Under the pieces are notes generated by a model, which did not search any database, was not told where the DNA came from, and was given only the letters and a program-made list of their open reading frames with translations. DNA of 64,000 bases from Diplonema papillatum (taxonomy: Eukaryota; Euglenozoa; Diplonemea; Diplonemida; Diplonemidae), in assembly GCA_030068145.1 (NCBI GenBank), contig JAPJBO010000025.1:102501-166500 (forward strand), in the 5' to 3' direction. The position numbers and the translations under genes were made by a program. Each line of letters opens with the position of its first letter. Positions within the stretch are counted from its first letter, which is position 1. This document shows, piece by piece, positions 12,353 through 22,055 of this stretch.

Positions 12353-12765
12353 TCAGCACGTACTATCTTTTCTGCAGATTCATCTGGGGAATCAACCGCA
12401 GTACCGGGGATTCCGGTCGGCAGATCCTGCTGTTGCTAATCACCGCGACACTGGAGGGTTGAGGCCGGAGAGGAGGCAGAGGCAAAGACTTGCCAACACT
12501 GGCAGTTGAGCCCCCTATGCTCTATTTCTTTTTTGCCTGACCCTACGTCCTGATCTTCAGTAGGTATTTAGCTCCAAGACAAAAGAGCTGCGTATGCCCT
12601 GGGTACACCCTCTTTAACTCCATCTTCTGAGGCTGGACCTCACCGTGTACGGGTTCACTTGTCGTCAGAAAGGACAACCCGCCCCATCCCATATGTGACC
12701 ACGAGTGCGTGTCAAGCAACAAAATGAAAACAAAGCAAGTTTGAAGACAAATCTAGAAGAGAAGA

Positions 12766-13017
12766 AGAAAGAAGAAAAAGGCCGCTCCTGGTCCAGGAAC
12801 GTGACGGTCAACCACAGCTTGCAAAGCTTGAGTCGGAGGCAGCACAGTGCCACAACCCCGTCCGCTCGCCCTGCGGCTGACCGTCTCGACGAGCTTGTGT
12901 TCAGCGCGAGCGCCAAGCCCCAAGGTGCGCCAAGCCTTGATGCTTTAGTTTGGGAAATCGGTAGCCACTTGACCCATAGGCCCGTGGCTCTGCAGTACCG
13001 CCGAACACGTGAAGCTT
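12766..13017. repeat. Dispersed repeat family E
   Basis: Running from an A/G-rich start through CGTCTCGACGAGCTTGTG to GTACCGCCGAACACGTGAAG, this recurs partially at 13965-14135 in the same orientation and at 18037-18255 inverted. The frame through CCAAGCCCCAAGGTGCGCC is open in two copies and encodes SASAKPQGAPSLDALVWEIG. A decayed coding origin is possible, but no domain is recognised. Confidence 0.75.
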
Positions 13018-13492
13018 AACCTTGTACAATGCGTTAGGCTTTCGTCGGATATACTAATCTTATACAACACACAAAAAGAAAAGCTCCCCCGACACCCATC
13101 AGTCACCCTGCTTTACAGTGAAAATGCTTGAGGGCGGGGCACGATCGAGGGGGGTGGTGTTGCTGAGCCACAGTCGGTTTCGTTTCTTCTAGATTTGTCT
13201 GTTGGGCACCAGGGAAAGCCTGCTGCCCTCGTTTCTTTTTGGAGCCCGCGTTCTGGGACGTTCAAGATGATAGTGACACCGCAGGTCCGATCGCAAAGTT
13301 CTCCCAAAACTTTAACTTTAACCCCCACACTTCGGATGTTTTGGTGTTTTCACATTTCTTCATAGCGCAACACCTTGTCGGCAACTAACAAGCAAAATAA
13401 GAAGGCAATAACTACGCACTTCTTTGCTGCGCTAGATCGGAGATCTTCTTCTCTAAAAAGCACAACATTCGCACAAGGTTATTACCCCGTTG
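13018..13492. other. Non-coding, nothing recognised
   Basis: No ORF with a convincing coding pattern. The sequence lies between family E and family F copies. Confidence 0.4.
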
Positions 13493-13771
13493 CTAACCCG
13501 AGCAACCACCGTACCCCAGCGCTTGCAAAGCACCCGCTTTGAAGAAGATCCTCGAGGAGACTTGGTGAAATTTCATCGCTGGACCACGACACAGCACCTT
13601 TTCGATGAAATCTTGCTCGCTTTCAGCTCCGATGAAGAGATCCGCGAAAAATAGGCCCGAGGACCAATAGTGTGGGCCTGAACAGGCTATCTGTAGCCCA
13701 TCCGTGATCACAAACTCAAGAAAACGCGAGCGCCGTGCCAAGCGAACCTTCAATCTAAAAAAAAGGTGCAA
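13493..13771 (-). repeat. Dispersed repeat family F
   Basis: About 13560-13690, reversed, is similar to 63800-63900. The shared frame contains FADLFIGAE or SADLFIGAD. Another part of the family (AAGCTCGCCACCGCAAAGCC) links 43440-43500 with 63743-63800. The shared reading frame suggests these are pieces of a former coding sequence, of host or mobile origin; I cannot name it. Confidence 0.5.
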
Positions 13772-14739
13772 CCTGCGTTGACGTGCAAATCGCTCGTCAA
13801 AGCTGGGTATAGGGGCGCAAGACCCGTCGAACCATCTAGTAGCTGGGCCACAGCTGGGTCAAGATAGCTAGAACCAAAAAAGGAGGTCCTCCACCACCCA
13901 ACAAAGGAAGCGAAGAAGCCAAAGAGAAGGAATTGCTGACGTGGCAGGGTAGAAGAAAGAAGAAGAAGAAAGAAGAAAAAAGGCCGCACCGGGTCCAGGA
14001 ACGTGACGGTCAGCCACAGCTTGCAAAGCTTGAGTCGGAGGCAGCACAGTGCCACAACCCTGGCCGCTCTGCCCTGCGGCTGACCGTCTCGACGAGCTTA
14101 TGTTCAGCGTGAGCGCCAAGCCCCAAGGTGCGCCAAGTGAGTGTTGGTGAGGGAATATGATCGTTAGGCGAATCTTCTCCCAAACACGCTGCCAGCGTTC
14201 TCTTTCGTGTTTACAATGCGTTGCTACGACGAAAAACAATGCGTATTATTGTCACATATTTGACACGTGCGCCTGCGCCTCAGCGTTCCGAAATGAATCA
14301 GCGAGAATTGGCGGTCGCACTCTGCGTCTCTTCCCGACGGCTCATCCTGTCTCAATCGGCGGTCCCAGGCCCCGTCCGTCGTCGGTTGCGTGAATGTCTC
14401 TTGCAAACCGGCGGCCCCTCTCCCCCACACCCCTCTGCGAGCTACGAACAGCCGCTCTACAAAACCAGACTCACACCGCAAACCCATTCCAAGCACGTTC
14501 TTGCAATCCCCCCATTCTAGCAGGGTACTCCGCGTAACGCGACTTGCTGCCCTCACGCAGGATTACTTCCTCGCACTCTTTTTCCTTTTGGTACTTCAAC
14601 CGTTGGTGCTGCACACGGCAACCCCATGTCCACTGTGCTCTGCGGAGTTTACTTCGCAGATTGCCACCGTAAAAAGAAGACAAGTTAGTGCTGCCTAGCG
14701 AGTCGCAGTCACAATCAGGGCGAGTGTCCTGAGTTTTTT

Positions 14740-15030
14740 AGCTGATTGCTCAGTCACGGTTGTAGGGGCCTTCTCCCCGTGACGGATTTGCCTGTGCTCT
14801 AGTAGCACGGGTGGTCCTGGCTGTGACGAGCTACGAACAGCCGCCTGACAAACCAGACTCACACCGCTGTCCTGTCTGCAGACACTCAGGTTCCGCGCTG
14901 ATGATGGTCCGCCGTACGTGTCCGTGGGCTTAAAGGGCCGAAACACGGCGCAGACGTGACCAGTGCGGTGTTGAGCACATACCCATTCCAAGCACGTTCT
15001 TGCAATCCCCACCCTCTGCGGGAAGGCGTG
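14740..15030. repeat. Dispersed repeat family G
   Basis: The core AGCTACGAACAGCCGCCTGA, then CAAACCAGACTCACACCGCT and, later, CCATTCCAAGCACGTTCTTG, recurs in part at 14430-14520, at 45060-45470 and as about four tandem copies at 47230-47860. Copies differ by internal insertions. No structural RNA or coding signal is recognised. Facing C and G runs at about 15153-15190 just downstream could form a hairpin. Confidence 0.8.
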
Positions 15031-15544
15031 CCGCCCCCCTGGAAAGGTGCCCCAAGGCTGGGGCGTCTCCACCGCGAGTTTTTTTCGGAGAGGAATACGT
15101 GAAACGTCATTTTTCTGCTTCATTATTTCTTGTTGTTTGAACGCAAATTTCGTCCCCCCCCCCCACTTGAGGCGAGTGAGGGGGGGGGGGAGGCGGCCGC
15201 TTCCGTTTCCAGCGACGTTCGTCGTTCTTGCTCATCTCGTGTCCAGTCCGTGTTGTTTCGTTTTTTTCTTGAGTGGGATAAACACGCAGTCTTTTTCCCT
15301 CCGAGGTTTTATTGTCGCAAACGAATCCCCGTGTGCAGCGGGCGGTGCCCACGGCACACGGCACCAAGCATCCATGCGGAGCATCAAGCTCGTGTAACAG
15401 CCAGCGCACACGTATCAGGCTGCCACACAAACCCACATCATCGCACACACACGTATCAGGTTACCACACAACGCACATACACCCTCTCCGGTAGCTCCGG
15501 TCCGCTGACCTCCGCGGCCTTTGAAAAGTTCTCCCCCTCTTTTT

Positions 15545-15690
15545 GGTAACAATCTTGCGGGTTGCCCTTGAATGTATTGTGCTGGCTAAAAAGACGTAGG
15601 CAGCGTGTTTTGGTGGTTGATCAGAATTCCTTACCTGAATATACACAGGGTAAATACAAGTGGGAAAACGATCACCCGGCACGCACAATC
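15545..15690. repeat. Dispersed repeat family H
   Basis: The core AACAATCTTGCGGGTTGCCC, then GTATTGTGC and CTAAAAAGACGT, recurs at about 42855-42975, 43045-43145 and 43150-43280, the last three in near-tandem arrangement. All copies here have the same orientation. Function unknown. Confidence 0.8.
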
Positions 15691-15946
15691 AAAACCTGTT
15701 TTGATTGTGCAAAATGGGGCTTGCTAAAAACCCTGTTGCCACATTTCTTTCGCCACAGGGGGGTTCTAAAATGCCAAAGAGCAACAGTGAACCGATACGC
15801 AAAACCCTCACCCGGAGACTTTAAAACTCCAGCTAACTTTTTACTTTCCACCCAGGTAACTGACCGAGCACAGCTCGCCGGAAAACACAAACCGGAAGGG
15901 GGGGGGGTAGCAACAGAAGGGACATCCCCGTGTATTCGGGTCCAAC

Positions 15947-16465
15947 ATGGACCGAATACAGCTGCAGCGCCACCTCGAAGGCGACGGTGAGGATGAAGAG
16001 CCGTATTTTGAATTGCAGACGGAAGTCGACGGCCGCCCCTTGACCGAAGAAGAGGAGGCTGACCACTTCATGCACGACGATGCGTACGAGGTGCTGAGCG
16101 TCATCCGGGACCCGGAACACCCTGACTACACCCTCGGTGACTTGCGCGTGGTGCAGAGGGGCAAGATACAAGTGTCATACTCGGAAGGGTTCCGACGGGG
16201 GGTGCTGCGTGTCGTTCTGACGCCGACAGTCCCGCACTGCCACCTGACCACCCAAATCGGGCTTTGTGTGTATGAGCGGATTATGCGGTATCTCCCGCCG
16301 CTTGTGCGGTGGAAGCTGGAGCTGGCGCTGACTCCGGGCTCGCACAACGACGAGAAGGCGACGACGAAGCAGATCAACGACAAGGAGCGGGTGTGCGCCG
16401 CGCTTGAGAACGAGCAGCTCCTGCGGGAAATCCTGAAGTGCACCGACGACGAAGTGTGTGCGTAG
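15947..16465 (+). CDS. CIA2: Cytosolic iron-sulfur assembly component 2 (MIP18/FAM96 family)
   Basis: A 172-aa protein, close to the usual size of CIA2A/CIA2B. In this family the protein acts with CIA1 and MMS19 to target Fe-S clusters to cytosolic and nuclear apoproteins such as DNA polymerases and helicases. The sequence shows an acidic N-terminal extension (1-45), the DUF59 core (about 46-150) with SVIRDPEHPDYTLGDLRVV, the signature TPTVPHCHLTTQIGL carrying the conserved reactive Cys98, and the helix KQINDKERVCAALENEQLLR near the C-terminus. The ATG at 15947 gives the expected family start and is preceded by a G run and in-frame stops. It is a single exon here. Downstream lie three further, decaying copies of its 3' end. 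I infer that it is functional because the frame is intact over the full family length. Confidence 0.93.
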   Translation: MDRIQLQRHLEGDGEDEEPYFELQTEVDGRPLTEEEEADHFMHDDAYEVLSVIRDPEHPDYTLGDLRVVQRGKIQVSYSEGFRRGVLRVVLTPTVPHCHLTTQIGLCVYERIMRYLPPLVRWKLELALTPGSHNDEKATTKQINDKERVCAALENEQLLREILKCTDDEVCA

Positions 16466-17880
16466 TGAAGCAGGCGAAGATGCCCCGCCGCCCCACTGCT
16501 GCCACGAGAGCTACCACACGCGCGTGTTGGACAAAAACCGTCTTTGCGTCTTGAAGAGCCGCAAGATTCCTGAAGTGCTGCACACGAAAGCCCGCAAAGA
16601 TGCCCCACCGAGGCGCAGCCATGTATCAGGTAGCCCTGCCGCCGAACTTATCCGTGATCGTAGACGGCATCTTTCGCCTTTATGAAAGCTGACGAGCCCA
16701 TCCTGCTGGTCTTTCTTACAATTCTTGATCGCTCGGGACGCTCCAAAAATGCGTGTATGGGGCCGCCGCTTAGAAGGCAGATCAACGACAAGGAGCGGGT
16801 GTGCGCCGCGCTTGAGAACGAGCAGCTCCTGCGGGAAATCCTGAAGTGCACCGACGACGAAGTGTGTGCGTAGTGAAGCAGGCGAAGATGCCCCGCCGCC
16901 CCACTGCTACCAACGAGAGCTACCACGGGTGCGTGTTGGACAAGAAGCGTCTTTGCGTCTTGAAGAGCCGCAAGATTCCTGAAGTGCACACGAAAACCCG
17001 CAAGGATGCCCCGCCGAGGCGCAGCCATGCATCAGGTAGCCCTGCCGCCGAACTGATCTGTGATCGTAGACGGCATCTTTCGCCTTTATGGAAGCTGAGG
17101 TCTTTCTTACAATTCTTGATCGCTCGGGACGCTCCAAAAATGCGTGTATGACGCCGCCGCTTAGAAGGCAGATCAACGACAAGGAGCGGGTGTGCGCCGC
17201 GCTTGAGATCCTGCGGGAAATCCTGAAATGCACCGACGACGAAGTGTTTTTGCGCACAGTGAAGCAGGCGAAGATGCTCCGCCCCCGCTCCACTACGCTC
17301 GCACGTTTGACAAGAAGCGTCTTTGCGTCTTGCGGACGCAAAATTTCTGGAGTGACACACGACAGCCCGCAAAGATGCCCCACCTAACCAAAGGTGATGC
17401 TGCCTGCGCAACAAACGCGTTCCATCTGCTGTGACATAAACACGGAGTGTGCATAGTGCGTACCTCAGGGGTAGTCGAAGGCGTGACAATCACACTAATG
17501 CAACACATTTGCCGACTGCGCCGCGCTTGAGAACAAGCAGCTCCTGCGGGAAATCCTGAAGTGCACCGACGACGAAGTGTGCGCACACTGAAGCAGGCGA
17601 AGATGCGCCGCCCCCGCTCCACTACGTTCGCACATTGGACAAGAAGCGTCTTTGCGTCTTGCGGACGCAAAATCCCTGGAGTGACACACGTCAGCCCGCA
17701 AAGATGCCCCACCTAACCAATAGTGATCAGGCCCTTTTGATTGATGCTGCCTGCGCAACAAACGCGTTCCATCTGCTGTGACGTAGACACGGAGTGTGCA
17801 TAATGCGTTGCTCAAGGGTAGTCGAAGGCCTGACAATCACACTAATGCAACAAATTTACCGACTAATGCTGCCTTGTGTC
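16466..17880 (+). pseudogene. Tandem decayed copies of the CIA2 3' end
   Basis: The last codons of CIA2 (from AGATCAACGACAAGGAGCGG) plus about 300 bp of 3' flank are repeated at about 16780, 17171 and 17519. Period is about 350-410 bp and divergence and indels grow with distance. Each copy begins mid-exon, lacks the DUF59 core and cannot encode the protein. The 3' flank carries a sub-repeat (GCGTCTTTGCGTCTTG, then CGCAAAGATGCCCC). The last two copies add a shared block with GCGTTCCATCTGCTGTGAC. Confidence 0.9.
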
Positions 17881-18036
17881 GTCAACAACCGCACCCGGCA
17901 TCTTGCGGGTCAGACCGCCATTTCTGAGCCGATCAGTCGCTTGGCGTTGCCTATGAGCACCCACCCAGTCATTGACCGGTCTAGCCCCTTTATTTTGCAG
18001 TCCGGCTGAAGGTACCAGGGAAAGCCTGCTACACGG

Positions 18037-18255
18037 GAGCCAAGCTTCACGTGTTCGGCGGTACTGCAGAGCCACGGACCTACGGGTCAAGTGGCTACCG
18101 ATTTCCCAAACTAAAGCATCAAGGCTTGGCGCACCTTGGGGCTTGGCGCTCGCGCTGAACACAAGCTCGTCGAGACGGTCAGCAGCAGGGCAGAGCGGAC
18201 GGGGTTGTGGCCCCCGACTTAAGCTTTGCGTGGTTGACCGGCCTTCTTCTTCTTC
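18037..18255 (-). repeat. Dispersed repeat family E, inverted copy
   Basis: Reverse complement of 12766-13017 with modest divergence, including the frame encoding SASAKPQGAPSLDALVWEIG. The inverted orientation argues against simple local duplication. Confidence 0.8.
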
Positions 18256-18958
18256 TTCGCAGTCCGGCTATGGCCACCCTGTTTGACCGATCAGCCGTTT
18301 AGCGTAATGAATGCGTGAACATTCCGCAACCCGGATGCAGAGATCTGAAGTGGTGACACATTGACGATCCTGTTGACCATGTCCACAGGCCCCGGATGAT
18401 GCAGTCGTCTCTTTTTGAAGGAAGGGTTGACCCTTGAAACGCTTCACGCGGGGACAGGGTTAACTATCCTGGAAAGCTGCACTTTCTTCGTGTAGTAGGG
18501 TGTTTTGTGGTTGTGCATGGAAAACACAGGGGAGATCTCATTCTCTTGCATCGGGCCGTACCGATAACCGCAATAGGTCTCCTAGGCTAAAAGCCTCTGG
18601 CCGACAGAACAATGTAGGTAAGGGAAGTCGGCAAACTGGATCCGTAACTTCGGGAAAAGGATTGACTCTACTAAACTGTCCATTGTGTCACGAGCGGATG
18701 GGCTTCCGTGTCGTGGCGACAACGTTCGATCCGTATCTTCAAAAGCTGCCACCACACGCAAGCTCCAAAACGTCTTTTGCCCGACGGGCCTCGCCGCCTT
18801 GCAGGGCGGCACCGCCGTTGCCTAGCCTTCGCACACTTCCGTTCCTAGGGCCTCTTCGGGTCTTGTGCTTTTGTTTCTCTCGCGCCGCGATGACAGTCTT
18901 CCTTCCTGCCGGGAGCCTTTCTGTAGCGCTTTTCTTCCATTACGATCTTGCAATCCAC

Positions 18959-19692
18959 AGCCGGCGTGACGTTCCAGTAAAAGTTCCCAAGCGAAGTTCT
19001 CGAGCGCGACGATCAAGACGAGCTAAAGGGGCGAAAGCATGACACACCACGTGCGAAGAGAAAATTGCGCCGCCGGCGTGACGTTCCAGTAAAAGTTCCC
19101 GAGCGAAGTTCTCGAGCGCGACGATCAAGACGAGCTAAAGGGGCGAAAACATGACACACCACGTGCGAAGAGAAAACCGCGCCGCCGGCGTGACGTTCCA
19201 GTAAAAGTTCCCAAGCGAAGTTCTCGAGCGCGACGATCAAGACGAGCTAAAGGGGCGAAAGCATGACACACCACGTGCGAAGAGAAAATTGCGCCGCCGG
19301 CGTGACGTTCCAGTAAAAGTTCCCGAGCGAAGTTCTCGAGCGCGACGATCAAGACGAGCTAAAGGGGCGAAAACATGACACACCACGTGCGAAGAGAAAA
19401 CCGCGCCGCCGGCGTGACGTTCCAGTAAAAGTTCCCGAGCGAAGTTCTCGAGCGCGACGATCAAGACGAGCTAAAGGGGCGAAAACATGACACACCACGT
19501 GCGAAGAGAAAACCGCGCCGCCGGCGTGACGTTCCAGTAAAAGTTCCCAAGCGAAGTTCTCGAGCGCGACGATCAAGACGAGCTAAAGGGGCGAAAGCAT
19601 GACACACCACGTGCGAAGAGAAAATTGCGCCGCCGGCGTGACGTTCCAGTAAAAGTTCCCAAGCGGAGTTCTCGAGCGCGACGATCAAGACA
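18959..19692. repeat. 112-bp satellite, about 6.5 units
   Basis: Units start GCCGGCGTGACGTTCCAGT and contain AAGTTCTCGAGCGCGACGAT and ACACACCACGTGCGAAGAG. The period is 112 bp, and alternate units carry either ATTGCGCC or ACCGCGCC at the join, so two-unit blocks were amplified. A single diverged unit stands at about 25365-25490, apparently the unexpanded state. Confidence 0.95.
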
Positions 19693-20363
19693 AATTCTGA
19701 AAACAGGCCGGTGAAAAAGATTTTTTAACCACGGGGATTTCTGGTGAAAACTTTTTGGCAAGGGACCCAGGCTACAGGCTCAGATCCTGGAGTCGTAGTT
19801 GCTGTTTTGTGTGTACACAGCCTGCCAGCGATGTGGTCCAGAAATATCTATGGGGCATGAGGGGCGTTGGGATTAGCGTGTTGGGGGGCGCCTGTCGTGA
19901 GCAGCTTCGCCCTGCCTCGATTCGTTAAAAGGCGTTGAGGCCATCATGCCGTAGTGCCCACTGGGACTGACAAGTGAAGCTACAACAAAGTGGAGAAGCA
20001 GCAGCCAGATTGTGTTTCCATCACACCCAGTAATCAGTCACTGGAGGATCGTTTGCTATCCTGAAGCTCACAGGCCTGAAAGGATTTTGAAACTAAAAGA
20101 GATGTCGCTCACCGCATTTGGTTTTAGTGGTGCTGCCACTGTGGTCGACACTGTGCTAACATATGACGCTACTGTGTGGGACACTGCTTGCTTCAGCAAT
20201 CCATGCTTTCCCACGCGCAGCGTGGGAAACATTTTTTTCTCAGCCATATCAAAGATTTTTTAACCGGGGGTTTTTCAGAATTTCGGGGATTAGAATAACC
20301 CCTGACAGGACACAAAAAAAAAAAGGAAGGAAACAGTCTGAGAAGAAAGGTTCACCCAGCTGG
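19693..20363 (+). other. 5' flank or intron of the RBR-like gene
   Basis: No other gene seen. GATTTTTTAACC followed by GGGG occurs at 19718 and again near 20254. An in-frame reading extends 67 codons above the chosen ATG, but that stretch (rich in Arg, Phe and Lys) resembles no coding sequence nearby and ends in a poly-A run. Confidence 0.4.
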
Positions 20364-21806
20364 ATGCCGCCACCAGAAGCTGGCGGGGCCGGGCCTCCAC
20401 CGTCGGCAGACCCGGAGCGCAACCTCCAGCAGTTGCTCAACGGCTTCAGCGAACTCTTCGGGCAGAATTCGAAGAAGCGCGTCATCCCCGAAGAAGACGC
20501 AAGCCCCTCGCCCGCTCTTTCACCGGGCGAAGCCGGGCCCAGCGCCCCGCAACAGGCCCCATCCGGCGGCGCCGCCCCCTACCGCCCTCCAGGCCTGGGC
20601 GCATCTTCTCTGGAGGGCTCGAAAACTCGCCAGCCGGCGACCCACTCGGCCCCGTACCGCGCCAAAGGACACGCAGCCCCGAACGGCACCGCCGGTGGAT
20701 CCGCCGCTGGGGCCCTGCCGGCGGGGGGCCGGCGCCGGTGCGCGGAGGAGTTCACGCCGTTCTTCGCGGCGGCGCTCCGGTACGAGGGGTCGTGCGCGGG
20801 CACGTGCGAGGCGGAGATGCTGCGGCGCTTCGGCGTGAAGCCGTCCTACGAGAAGGGCGTCGGCAGCCCGCCGAAGACGCGCGTCTCGTGGGCTTTCGAA
20901 CACGAGGACCAGTACCTCGTGTTCGAAGACCTCTGGCGCGCTGATAAAGAGTGGGTATCCCGGTACATCAAGGAGTACCGCGACGTGTTGCCGGCAGCCG
21001 CGTCGGATCAGACCCGCGTCATCATCGGAAGGGGCTTCAACGTGACGTCGGTTCTCTGGTCCGAAAAGGAACAGGTCCGCTTCTGCGTGGAGTGCCGCCC
21101 GGACGTTGACATGGCGGACACCCTCCTGTGCATCCGGGGGCAGCCGGGGGTCTGCAGCGCTACGGCCAAATTTTGGGGCTGCCGCAAGCGTGGCGACCGG
21201 GGTGAGCCCCACGTCAGGGTCTACCTCACGAACCTACCCGACGCGCGCGGGTTCGAAGAGAGCGTGCGATCCGGGAGGATTCGAGGCGTCCTCAGATCGT
21301 CTCTCGCACCGCCCGCCATCCCGACCGCGAAGTACCCCCCCAAAACGACCCCCCCGGCGGCGCCCGCCGCGCCGGCTGATACAACAGTCCTGCAGCGCGT
21401 GCCGGAAGCGCAGGCGACAGCGCGCGGCGTTTGCTTCGTGTGCCGGGAGGTGCCGTCCGAAGCGGGGCCGCAGCTGTTCGACTGCGGCGGGGCCGGGTTC
21501 GAGTTCTGGTGTGGGGACACGGTCTGCCGCCGGTGCGCGGGGCCGTGGCTGCGGGCGCTGGCGGGGGAGGGGGGCGAGGTGCGCTGCGGCGCCTGCGGAG
21601 AGTGCCTGGGCGTCGCGGAAGTAGAGGCGATCGCGCACGGGGACGACGGGCTGAAGGCGGCGCTGAAGGAAGCGTCGGTGCGCAGGTGCGTCGCGCAGGG
21701 CATGGCGGCGGCGTGCTCCACCGCCGGCTGCCGCGGGATCCTGCCGAAGGATTCCCGGTGCAACATCTGCTCCGAGTGCGGCACCCGGCAGTCGACTGAT
21801 GCCTGA
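20364..21806 (+). CDS. RBR-like zinc-binding protein (RING/IBR type), possible E3 ubiquitin ligase
   Basis: A 480-aa protein from the ATG at 20364, chosen because copies share sequence up to this point and the upstream reading is low in coding character. Residues 1-130 are Pro/Gly/Ala-rich with a short helix (LQQLLNGFSELFG). The middle (about 130-320) contains FEHEDQYLVFEDLWRADKEW and is not recognised. The C-terminus begins with C357FVC360 and continues with WCGDTVCRRCAGPWLRALAG and CGACGEC. This is followed by the RING1-to-IBR style linker and a second cysteine set (AACSTAGC, CNICSEC) ending eight residues before the stop. The spacing resembles the first part of RING-between-RING ligases, but no second RING with a catalytic Cys is present. 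It may therefore be a truncated RBR or only a zinc-binding adaptor. Partial copies flank it downstream. Confidence 0.72.
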   Translation: MPPPEAGGAGPPPSADPERNLQQLLNGFSELFGQNSKKRVIPEEDASPSPALSPGEAGPSAPQQAPSGGAAPYRPPGLGASSLEGSKTRQPATHSAPYRAKGHAAPNGTAGGSAAGALPAGGRRRCAEEFTPFFAAALRYEGSCAGTCEAEMLRRFGVKPSYEKGVGSPPKTRVSWAFEHEDQYLVFEDLWRADKEWVSRYIKEYRDVLPAAASDQTRVIIGRGFNVTSVLWSEKEQVRFCVECRPDVDMADTLLCIRGQPGVCSATAKFWGCRKRGDRGEPHVRVYLTNLPDARGFEESVRSGRIRGVLRSSLAPPAIPTAKYPPKTTPPAAPAAPADTTVLQRVPEAQATARGVCFVCREVPSEAGPQLFDCGGAGFEFWCGDTVCRRCAGPWLRALAGEGGEVRCGACGECLGVAEVEAIAHGDDGLKAALKEASVRRCVAQGMAAACSTAGCRGILPKDSRCNICSECGTRQSTDA

Positions 21807-22055
21807 GGAAAATGCGGCAGAGAGCACGCATTGCCAACCTCTAGTCCACAGGATTTTACAACGCGAGAACAAGGAACCCTTGCACACAAGAGGAGCAGTG
21901 TACGTTCCGACGGGACAAAACAACAACCGACTAGCTTTCATCGCCGACAACACAACCACAAAAAAAAGACGCCAAATCCAAGCAACTTCGGCCGGTAGAA
22001 GAAGTCGATACCTGTAGCAAACAACTGCTTTCGAGTGGGCTGGTCTGACGCTGGG

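Noticed and set aside
18822-19761. Series of 75-aa minus-strand frames every 112 bp
   Set aside because: They are translations of the 112-bp satellite, not a gene family.
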